From an uncultured Fluviicola sp. (GTDB lineage Bacteria > Bacteroidota > Bacteroidia > Flavobacteriales_D > Crocinitomicaceae), in assembly GCA_913009205.1 (NCBI GenBank), contig CAJVYC010000013.1, forward strand, positions 1 to 64,000: a stretch of DNA of 64,000 nt, given 5' to 3'. This document shows positions 45,097 through 51,781 of this stretch, in pieces. Made by a program: the position numbers and the translations under genes. The notes under the pieces were generated by a model, which did no database searches, was not told where the DNA came from, and worked only from the letters and a program-made list of their open reading frames with translations. The first letter of the stretch is position 1; each line of letters opens with the position of its first letter.

Positions 45097-45771
45097 TTAG
45101 TCATAATATTCAATGACATCAGAATTGGACTTTCGAGTCAATTCTGGTACTTGTGCATCTTCGGCGGCATATCCGACGGGGATTAATAGGAATGGTCTCT
45201 CGTTTTCAGGGCGTTCCAAAGCTTTTGCAATGAAATTCATTGGACTCGGTGTGTGTGTTAAAGCAACCAATCCAGCATTGTGAATTGCCATTAATAAGAA
45301 TCCAGAAGCGAGACCAACGGACTCAGGAACGTAATAATTCTTATGTTTCCCTCCGTCTTCGGTGAACTCATAAGGCCGTTTCATGACAATAACTATCCAT
45401 GGAGCAATGTCTATAAACTCCTTTACTGCATCTGTTCCTAAAGGCTCAAGGTCTTTCAGCCAAGCCTCACTCATTCTTCCTTCATACGATTTTCGTTCCT
45501 CTTCCTCGGCTAATTCTCTAATTCTTGATTTTAGCTTTGCATTCGAAATAAGACAAAACGTCCAAGGTTGCTTGTGAGCTCCAGATGGCGCACTTGAAGC
45601 AGTCATCAATATATTCTCCATCACTTCTTTGGGAACAGACTTCGAAGAGAAGTCTCGAACAGAACGCCTTTTTTCAGCCCATTTATAGAAGGACTTTGAG
45701 CGTTCAATCATTTCTTCTGATGAATACGATTTAACTGAGTACGAAATAAACGAATGTTTTGAATCAGCCAT
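45097..45771 (-). CDS. Nitroreductase-family flavoprotein resembling iodotyrosine deiodinase
   Basis: 224 residues, FMN-binding nitroreductase fold: KRRSVRDFS (residues 34-42), SSAPSGAHKQPW (59-70), ESVGLASGFLLMAIHNAGL, and IPVGYAAEDAQVPELTRKS. The middle reads EEEERKSYEGRM then WLKDLEPLGT and AVKEF. Glu92, Tyr96 and Lys117 have the spacing (4 and 21) of the residues that hold the halotyrosine zwitterion in iodotyrosine deiodinase. This suggests reductive dehalogenation of halotyrosine or a related phenol; that is inference, since other nitroreductases share parts of the fold. A known bacterial homologue group exists in Bacteroidota. Cytosolic; ends 65 bp upstream of acpP on the same strand. 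Confidence 0.85.
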   Translation of the reverse strand: MADSKHSFISYSVKSYSSEEMIERSKSFYKWAEKRRSVRDFSSKSVPKEVMENILMTASSAPSGAHKQPWTFCLISNAKLKSRIRELAEEEERKSYEGRMSEAWLKDLEPLGTDAVKEFIDIAPWIVIVMKRPYEFTEDGGKHKNYYVPESVGLASGFLLMAIHNAGLVALTHTPSPMNFIAKALERPENERPFLLIPVGYAAEDAQVPELTRKSNSDVIEYYD

Positions 45772-45821
45772 ATATAATTAAGCTCTAGCTTGGACTGTAA
45801 ATATAATTATTCCTTTTAGAA

Positions 45822-46572
45822 TTATTTCGTCGTTCCGATTTCAAATCCTTTTGATGTTAAAAAGTAGATGGTGTTGCCAATTTGAACCTTACCCCCAACT
45901 CCAATTTTATTGAGTTTGATTCTTCGTCCATTTAAGATTATATAGCCTCCCGTGACTTTAGCATTATCTGAATAATTAATTCGAATTGCTATGGGTTTTC
46001 CGCAAATTAATACGTACACTTTTTTCTTATGCCTCTTAATAAGTGCATATCGCGTACTTAAGAGTTATTGTCGGCAATTAATAAAGTTGCATCCGCTTTT
46101 GGTGTGGATTGCTGAGCATATCAAAGAACTTCCACAACATTTTCTTGAGAATCTCCTCCATTCTCAGAATACATCGCTTCTATAATTGTTGGTGCAAAGC
46201 GTACCACAAAATTCGTTTGATAAATGCCTCCTATTTCTCTTATCTTCTTTTTACTGTCTTTCTTATTGTCTCCATCATTAAAGAAGGTATAACTAGGAAT
46301 ACGAAGCGTGTCTGTATTATTGTAAATCTACCAACTGAGTCCAGCTAAATTACTGTTCATGCTTGCCGTGACATCCATTACAATAGGCACTTTTTCAATC
46401 TTGTCTAACAAATTGAGGTTTAAATACAAAGGCAAAGATTCCAGGATTTCCATTTTCTGTTCGTCTTCTTCTGAAAGCACCGCTGATTGTATTGGTGTCA
46501 TAATTTCAGACGCACTGAGCGGTAATAAAATCGTAACGATCAAAAAGATAACAAAGCAATGAATTTTTTACG
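45822..46572 (-). pseudogene. Decayed vWA-domain secreted protein gene (three stops, two frameshifts)
   Basis: Reading leftward: KKFIALLSF, then a one-base loss in a T-run (near 46541-46547), LIVTILLPLSASEI (signal peptide), KVPIVMDVTASMNSNLAGL (vWA MIDAS-like DxTxS), TAG at 46328-46330, TLRIPSYTFFNDGDNKK, GGIYQTNFVVRFAPTI and GGDSQENVVEVL, TGA at 46121-46123, YAQQSTPKADATLLIADNNS, TAA at 46058-46060, VRDMHLLRGIRKK, a one-base loss in an A-run (46020-46025), VYVLICGKPIAIRINY, TGGYIILNGRRIKLNK, and a natural TAA at 45822. The start codon is also lost (CGT before KKF). Joined, this gives about 245 residues of a vWA-like protein. Confidence 0.85.
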
Positions 46573-46585
46573 AAAATTTTAATTG

Positions 46586-46619
46586 AAGCCAGTTAAGCTC
46601 ACTCTAGCTGGCTTTTTTT
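46586..46619 (+). terminator. Orphan rightward terminator
   Basis: Stem AAGCCAG (46586-46592) / CTGGCTT (46608-46614), extendable by three pairs, then seven T residues. It faces right, yet no intact rightward gene precedes it; the decayed vWA gene runs leftward. Confidence 0.7.
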
Positions 46620-46706
46620 CCCCAACCTGATTGTCATTTATTGTCCAAATCTATTCTTTTTTAGATCGAATTTTAATTTTGAGTATTCGCATATCATTCA
46701 TATTCC

Positions 46707-46714
46707 TAACTTTG
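46707..46714 (+). promoter_or_regulatory. -7 promoter element of purN-marC
   Basis: TAACTTTG, a TAnnTTTG match, ends only 4 bp before the purN ATG, so the transcript would be leaderless or nearly so. Confidence 0.5.
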
Positions 46715-46718
46715 CCCC

Positions 46719-47291
46719 ATGATAAAAAAGCGTATTGCCATATTCGCCTCTGGGACAGGAAGTAACGCCGTCAATTTGATTCATTTTTTTAAGAATGATT
46801 CTTCAATTGAGGTGGCTTTTGTTTTGAGCAATAAAGCAAATGCTAAAGTTTTGGAATCGGCTGTGGAATTGAACGTTAAAACCTTGAATTACTCAAACAC
46901 TGAAGTCGCGGATGGAAATTTCTTGACCTCTGTGTGCAAAGAGGAAAAAGTGGATTGGGTGATTTTAGCAGGATATTTAAGATTAATCCCCGCGGAATTA
47001 ATTCAAGCGTATTCAAATCGGATGATCAATTTACACCCTGCCCTATTGCCAAATTATGGTGGTAAAGGAATGCATGGGCGAAATGTTCATGTTGCAGTAA
47101 TTGCGAATCAAGAAAACAAATCTGGAATTACCATTCATTACGTGAATGAGGAGTTTGATAAAGGAGAAATAATTGCACAGTTTCATTGTGGTTTGAATGA
47201 AACCGATACTGTGGAATCTCTAGAAGGTAAAATCAGGTATTTAGAACAAACGTATTTACCTTCCGTTGTTCGAGGTGCCATCTTAAGTTAA
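46719..47291 (+). CDS. purN: Phosphoribosylglycinamide formyltransferase
   Basis: 190 residues. Transfers formyl from 10-formyl-tetrahydrofolate to GAR in purine synthesis. It has IAIFASGTGSNAVNLI at the N-terminus (phosphate loop), AGYLRLIP, RMINLHPALLPNYGGKGMHG with the catalytic Asn/His region, and GITIHYVNEEFDKGEIIAQ. The start follows directly on a promoter element. marC begins 4 bp after its stop, so the two form an operon. Confidence 0.96.
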   Translation: MIKKRIAIFASGTGSNAVNLIHFFKNDSSIEVAFVLSNKANAKVLESAVELNVKTLNYSNTEVADGNFLTSVCKEEKVDWVILAGYLRLIPAELIQAYSNRMINLHPALLPNYGGKGMHGRNVHVAVIANQENKSGITIHYVNEEFDKGEIIAQFHCGLNETDTVESLEGKIRYLEQTYLPSVVRGAILS

Positions 47292-47295
47292 TAAT

Positions 47296-47886
47296 ATGAG
47301 TACATTCTTCTATGCATTCAATTGGGTCGAATTGTTTAAAGCGACTATGGTTCTCTTTGCGGTTGTAGATATCGTAGGGTCAATTCCAATTATTATTAAA
47401 CTAAAGGAGCAATCCGGTGAAATTCACGCATTAAGGACGAGTTTGGTGTCCTTGGTAATCATGATCAGTTTCCTGATTCTGGGTGAAAGCATCTTGAGCT
47501 TATTCGGTGTAAACGTGCAGTCATTCGCCGTGGCCGGTTCCATTATATTGTTTGCTATGGCTTTAGAAATGATAATGGGAGTGCGCTTGTTTAGAGATGA
47601 AGTTTCTGGAAAAACAGCAAGTATCGTTCCATTGGCGTTTCCAATTATTGCCGGAGCAGGAAGTATGACATCGATTATTTCATTGCGTGCTGAGTATGAT
47701 GAAATCAATATCATGATCGCGATTTTCATCAATATACTAATTGTGTTTATTGTATTAAAGACGACACGTATCATTGAAAAAGTTCTTGGTGAAGGTGGAA
47801 TTGCAATCTTGAAAAAAGTATTCGGAATCATCCTACTTGCTATCGCAATCCGACTCTTTACTGAGAATGTGAAAGAGCTCTTCTAA
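47296..47886 (+). CDS. MarC/UPF0056-family integral membrane protein
   Basis: 196 residues with about six predicted transmembrane helices. The conserved N-terminal half-repeat has FAVVDIVGSIPIII and the second has PLAFPIIAGAGSMTSII, both carrying the NP/GPG-like re-entrant pattern of MarC. Despite the name, a role in antibiotic resistance is not supported for the family; transport function is unknown. Translated 4 bp behind purN. Its stop overlaps the fossil stop of an SDR pseudogene on the other strand. Confidence 0.88.
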   Translation: MSTFFYAFNWVELFKATMVLFAVVDIVGSIPIIIKLKEQSGEIHALRTSLVSLVIMISFLILGESILSLFGVNVQSFAVAGSIILFAMALEMIMGVRLFRDEVSGKTASIVPLAFPIIAGAGSMTSIISLRAEYDEINIMIAIFINILIVFIVLKTTRIIEKVLGEGGIAILKKVFGIILLAIAIRLFTENVKELF

Positions 47887-48154
47887 GACAACTTCTTAAG
47901 CGCGCTTTCCGGGTCAGAATATTGAAATTTGAAACCATAGTCTTGCAATTTCTTTGTAATCACCCATCGACTTTTTAGAGTCAATTCACTTTCGGTTCGA
48001 ATGATAAATCCTTCAATTTTGAGCATTATTTTTGGGTGTGGAATTCCAATGGGGACGTTTAAAACCCTTTCATAAATTCGCCATTGGTTGGAATTTCAGG
48101 ATCTCTAAAGTTCACTGGCCCTTCGATGTCTTTGTTCTCAATAATGAAGTAAAT
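47883..48154 (-). pseudogene. C-terminal remnant of a TIGR01777-type SDR epimerase
   Basis: Leftward from 48154 the frame gives YFIIENKDIEGPVNFRDP and NGEFMKGF. After a small deletion/frameshift near 48073 it continues LNVPIGIPHPKIMLKIEGF, IIRTESELTLKSRWVITKK and GFKFQYSDPESALKKLS, with a natural TAG at 47883-47885. This is the characteristic C-terminal DUF1731 region of TIGR01777 epimerases. The N-terminal roughly 200 residues with the Rossmann domain are missing. The remnant continues in the same frame as the upstream MORN gene, right after its stop. Confidence 0.85.
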
Positions 48155-49867
48155 CTATCCAGGCGAGAATGAACCATTTCCGCCCGTTTGACCTTCGATG
48201 ATTCTCATTCCTCCGGAATACTTCATTTCTTTAAGAACTTTGCCTCTTTTCCCAAAAACAATGAACTTTCCGTGCTTTAAACCATCCTTGTATTCAATCG
48301 TTTGCATCACTTTTCCACGTCTGCTTAAAATATTCATTACACCATGAAGTTTTCCTTCTTTGTAATGAGAAATTACAGCAGGTGTTCGGCCTCCAGGATG
48401 ATATGCAATCCACTCCCCGTCTTTTTCACCGTTTTTATAATTCCCTAATTCCGTCAGTTTTTTATCTACTTCCGAGTACGACTCCGAATGTCCGTGAAGT
48501 TTACTTTCCATCACAACGTGATCACTCAAAATATTATCATTAAACTTTCGCTTAATTCGAAACAGTTTATAGGTTCTGATGTCTTTCAAATTACCATTGC
48601 TGAAATAATCGCTCCATTCACCAACCTTCATATCGTATTTGTACTTCCCGATCGAAAGTTCCTTTCCGTTTGGGAAATACGATTCCCATTCTCCATTTAG
48701 ACGGCCTGTACTGAACGTTGCTTTATTCTTTAAAGCGCCGTCATCCCAATAGTTGTTCCATTCACTTTCTTCCTCACCGTTTAAATAATCTCCCTCCATG
48801 AGAAGCGTTCCGTCTTCGTACCATGTTTGCCACGTTCCATTCTTCATGTCTTTATCAAAAGTTCCTTCGCGGTGCTTGCTTCCATCTTTATAGAGGTAAG
48901 TCCATTGACCTGATTTAAGTCCTCCTTTATAATGTGCATGGTAGGCAATTTCACCTGTTGGGTGCCAATACGTCCAATCGCCATGTTGATGATCGTTTTT
49001 GAATTGTCCTTGCATATCGCGGGTACCTTTATTGGTGTACCAAATCCATTCTTCGGTTTTCTCGCCGTTTTTGTATTCTCCGGAAACATTCAATTCTCCG
49101 CTATCATAATAGTATTTGTATTCTCCGTGAAGGACATCATCCTCATAATTACTGAGCTTTTCTTTATCGCCAGTGTAATAAAAAAACTCCCACGTTCCAT
49201 TTTTATGTCCATTGCGAAATTCACCCGTCAAGGTTGGGTATCCATAAATGCTCAATTCTTCGAATTTGCCATTTTTTAACCCATCTTTATAATTGTACCA
49301 TTCCTTAACGTTACCTGTTGTATAAAATGTAACAAGCTCGCCGTTTCCTTCCTGAATAATCTGAGTGTGCAAAGAATCGGGCAAGTAAAATTCCCACAAG
49401 TAATTGTCTTCGCCTTTGACCTCTTCAACTGACTTCATTCGGCCGTCGCGGTAATAATAATTCCATTTACCAACAGGGAAATTCAGTCGGTAATTACCTT
49501 CTGTCTTCACATTTCCGTTTTCATACCATTCCGTATAAACACTATCTTGTCTGTTGTATTTAAAATGCCCTTCTTGGCGTTTTTGTCCGTTTGGAGAATA
49601 AAGGATTGTTGAACCGTAAAGTCCATCTCTGTAGTAATTTCTTACCTCTTCAATTTCACCCAAACGATTATAATACGTCCATTTACCGTGCTTTTCATCT
49701 GTTTCTCCTTGTCCATCTACGAAGTTTTTTCCTCTCGACTGTACCTGAAGTTTATTGAAGTCCCAAAACGTGCGTTTGGTCTTGGTTTGGTTTTCTTTTT
49801 TAATCTCGATTTGACCCGATGAATTAAAAGAAAAAATGAACGCTATTGTGAAGAATGTTAATTTCAA
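48155..49867 (-). CDS. Secreted YwqK/MORN-repeat protein
   Basis: 570 residues. N-terminal signal peptide (MKLTFFTIAFIFSFNSSGQ), then roughly 15 MORN_2/YwqK-type repeats of about 24-35 residues with the pattern Y-x-D-G-x-x-x-G-x-W-x-x-Y-x-x-x-G (for example GKWTYYNRLGEIEEV, HGDWTYWHPTGEIAYH). YwqK proteins are annotated as antitoxins in some databases, but long secreted MORN proteins of Bacteroidota have no proven role. The C-terminus ends with a Gly-rich GGNGSFSPG right at the SDR remnant, so the final residues might derive from a fusion junction. It follows lysE by 32 bp on the same strand. Confidence 0.85.
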   Translation of the reverse strand: MKLTFFTIAFIFSFNSSGQIEIKKENQTKTKRTFWDFNKLQVQSRGKNFVDGQGETDEKHGKWTYYNRLGEIEEVRNYYRDGLYGSTILYSPNGQKRQEGHFKYNRQDSVYTEWYENGNVKTEGNYRLNFPVGKWNYYYRDGRMKSVEEVKGEDNYLWEFYLPDSLHTQIIQEGNGELVTFYTTGNVKEWYNYKDGLKNGKFEELSIYGYPTLTGEFRNGHKNGTWEFFYYTGDKEKLSNYEDDVLHGEYKYYYDSGELNVSGEYKNGEKTEEWIWYTNKGTRDMQGQFKNDHQHGDWTYWHPTGEIAYHAHYKGGLKSGQWTYLYKDGSKHREGTFDKDMKNGTWQTWYEDGTLLMEGDYLNGEEESEWNNYWDDGALKNKATFSTGRLNGEWESYFPNGKELSIGKYKYDMKVGEWSDYFSNGNLKDIRTYKLFRIKRKFNDNILSDHVVMESKLHGHSESYSEVDKKLTELGNYKNGEKDGEWIAYHPGGRTPAVISHYKEGKLHGVMNILSRRGKVMQTIEYKDGLKHGKFIVFGKRGKVLKEMKYSGGMRIIEGQTGGNGSFSPG

Positions 49868-49899
49868 TCGAATGGTTTTTAATGTATAACTGTGATTAC

Positions 49900-50541
49900 T
49901 TACTTCGTTACTAACAAGCCCAAGATACCTTGGATTATCAGCACGATACCGAAACCAACAAAAACAGTTCCAATGAGTTTATTTAGGGCAACTAATAGAC
50001 TCCTTGTCAACAAGGGTCTCAATTTTTTAGCGCCAATTATTTTCAAGAAATCAATGGAGAAGAATGTAAAAAGTATGATTCCAACAAATGCGAGTAATGA
50101 AGATTGAGATCCTCCATTTTCAGCGCCCAATGTCAAAACACTGAACCAATAAAAAATAACCATAGGATTGGCTAGATTTAGCAAGAACCCTTTTAGTCCG
50201 AGAAGAAAGTAACCTTTTGCAGTTCCAATGATATCTGCAGGATCAACTTTCGTCTCTTTTACTTTTTTGAAGAAATTCACTACTCCATAAATGACGAATA
50301 AAACACCGCCAATAAGCTTTAAAGTAGAGGCATCATCGCCTTTTGTTAGCTCGGCAACCTGGTTGTAAAAAACAAAAGCAATAAGTACGTATACAACATC
50401 ATTGACAAGAACTCCTAGATCTAAGGCGATTGCGGCCTTTATTCCTTTTGTAATACTCGTTTCAAGTAACACAAAAAACACTGGGCCGATCATGATGCTC
50501 AGAATAAATCCCGTTACAATTCCTTTGAGTATTAATTCCAT
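49900..50541 (-). CDS. LysE-family amino acid exporter
   Basis: 213 residues with about six transmembrane helices. The start MELILKGIVTGFILSIMIGPVF has the conserved G-x(n)-GP of the LysE/RhtB family, followed by LDLGVLVNDVVYVL, FLLNLANPMVIFYW and a C-terminal helix. Exports basic or neutral amino acids or related metabolites; the substrate is unresolved. A TACTTTTG element stands just upstream. Confidence 0.88.
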   Translation of the reverse strand: MELILKGIVTGFILSIMIGPVFFVLLETSITKGIKAAIALDLGVLVNDVVYVLIAFVFYNQVAELTKGDDASTLKLIGGVLFVIYGVVNFFKKVKETKVDPADIIGTAKGYFLLGLKGFLLNLANPMVIFYWFSVLTLGAENGGSQSSLLAFVGIILFTFFSIDFLKIIGAKKLRPLLTRSLLVALNKLIGTVFVGFGIVLIIQGILGLLVTK

Positions 50542-50563
50542 AGAGGTTGCAGGCGCGTTTATA

Positions 50564-50571
50564 CAAAAGTA
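50564..50571 (-). promoter_or_regulatory. -7 promoter element of lysE
   Basis: TACTTTTG on the minus strand, a TAnnTTTG match, 22 bp before the ATG. Confidence 0.55.
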
Positions 50572-50655
50572 CTAATTCCTTTCTCTTTTCACTTATCCAC
50601 TAGTTGTTTTTCAAAATGTTTTGTTGGCATATCTCGATTTTTAATGCAAGATGTT

Positions 50656-50663
50656 TACCTTTG
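50656..50663 (+). promoter_or_regulatory. -7 promoter element of the 119-residue protein gene
   Basis: TACCTTTG, a TAnnTTTG match, 32 bp before the ATG. No TTG box at canonical distance. Confidence 0.55.
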
Positions 50664-50695
50664 TAAAATAGGGAAGAATCCTGAAAAATTTTAAT

Positions 50696-51055
50696 ATGAA
50701 ACTTGCACAAGCAAATCTAAAGTTAGAGGCTATCATCACGAATGTAGAAAAGGATGGTATTAAAGCAAAAAATTTAATCGAAGATCTCAAGGAACTTCGA
50801 GAGTTTGCTCTTAAAGAACAAGATCCTTTGGTAACGAAAGTCTTAAGATTGGCATACGAGTATTTAGGAGAGAAAAAATCTTTCGCAGTTCAAGCTCAAT
50901 ATGAGGAGGATGAAGAAGAGAATGAATACCCTATCGAAATTGAAGAAAATGAGAACTTCATGTACCTTTTGACTCTTTTAAGAAACGCAGATCACAAAAT
51001 AAATCGCGAAGACATTAAAGATTATAGAACAGCGCTTAAGCTAGAGCTGTACTAG
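50696..51055 (+). CDS. Conserved-looking acidic hypothetical protein
   Basis: 119 residues, helical, with a strongly acidic stretch (YEEDEEENEYPIEIEENE, residues about 69-86). No signal peptide and no membrane segment. It has its own promoter element and a strong terminator, so it is a monocistronic expressed gene. No family is recognised. The helix-acidic loop-helix layout would fit a small binding or regulatory protein, but that is only an impression. Confidence 0.75.
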   Translation: MKLAQANLKLEAIITNVEKDGIKAKNLIEDLKELREFALKEQDPLVTKVLRLAYEYLGEKKSFAVQAQYEEDEEENEYPIEIEENENFMYLLTLLRNADHKINREDIKDYRTALKLELY

Positions 51056-51079
51056 GATACAGAAATAAAATAGAGTTTA

Positions 51080-51116
51080 AAAGCTATTATGAATTATCAT
51101 AATGGCTTTTTTTTCA
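51080..51116 (+). terminator. Rho-independent terminator after the 119-residue protein gene
   Basis: A 13-position stem AAAGCTATTATGA (51080-51092) / TCATAATGGCTTT (51097-51109) with one wobble, loop ATTA, then a long T-run. Confidence 0.95.
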
Positions 51117-51210
51117 TCTTTTACCCAACCTTTATATAAACGTTGCCGTCTTTAAAATAATATTGACATTCTGGTTTGTTCAATATTTTGGTTTTATTTT
51201 CCTTGCAGGT

Positions 51211-51257
51211 ACCTGAAAAGATCTTTGTAAAAGAGTTCTTTTCAGGTTTTTTTTTGA
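51211..51257 (+). terminator. Second rightward terminator with no gene before it
   Basis: A perfect 11-bp stem ACCTGAAAAGA (51211-51221) / TCTTTTCAGGT (51237-51247), whose loop holds a further TCTTT/AAAGA pairing, followed by ten T residues. Only about 95 bp separate it from the first terminator and no ORF lies between. It may be a tandem back-up terminator or the 3' end of a small RNA. Confidence 0.85.
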
Positions 51258-51388
51258 AACCAACCGAAATTTTAAAGAAAAAGAATTCTAAACCGTATTT
51301 CTCTCATTTCTCGTAAGCTTCAAGCTCTTGGTGACGCATTCCTTGAAACTCAGTCATTAACTTTACTTTGACTATAATATATTGATTG

Positions 51389-51706
51389 TTAGATTTTTGG
51401 AAGTGTCATTTCATTTTTTCGAATATTCACGGTTGCATTTCCTTTGCCTTTTATTCCAAAATCTTGAGCGCGCTCATTGGTCTTCTTGTCGACAACAAGA
51501 ACCTTGAAGTCAAGATCGCTTTTGTTAATTAATCGAGTGCGGTATCCTGACTTTGAAATTCACCCAAAGCAAATTCTTATTTGGCCGGAATCGTAACATT
51601 CACATTACCCGGCAGCCACTCGTTTTATTAGTTAATGAAGACAAAAATGTAAAAAGAGATATTACAGTTAGCGCTATAGTGCTTTTAATTTAATTCTGTT
51701 TTTCAT
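51389..51706 (-). pseudogene. Decayed gene for a small secreted protein
   Basis: Leftward, MKNRIKLKAL is followed by several stops. A second frame then gives EWLPGNVNVTIPAK, stop, EFALGEFQS. After a one-base shift come GYRTRLINKSDLDFKVLVVD, KKTNERAQDFGIKGKG and NATVNIRKNEMTLPKI, with a natural TAA at 51389-51391. Composition is clearly protein-like over about 85 codons. The family is not recognised; the pattern suggests a small beta-rich domain. The remaining part of this 725-bp gap (51258-51388 and 51707-51781) shows nothing recognisable. Confidence 0.65.
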
Positions 51707-51781
51707 CGGATTATTATTCATTGATTTAAAACAAATGTGGCTTAATATTTTCGATTAAGTATTTCAACTAATTTAGATATT

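Noticed and set aside
48155-49867. Toxin-antitoxin locus (YwqK antitoxin label)
   Set aside because: The protein is a long secreted MORN-repeat protein and no toxin gene is adjacent; the label reflects database naming only.
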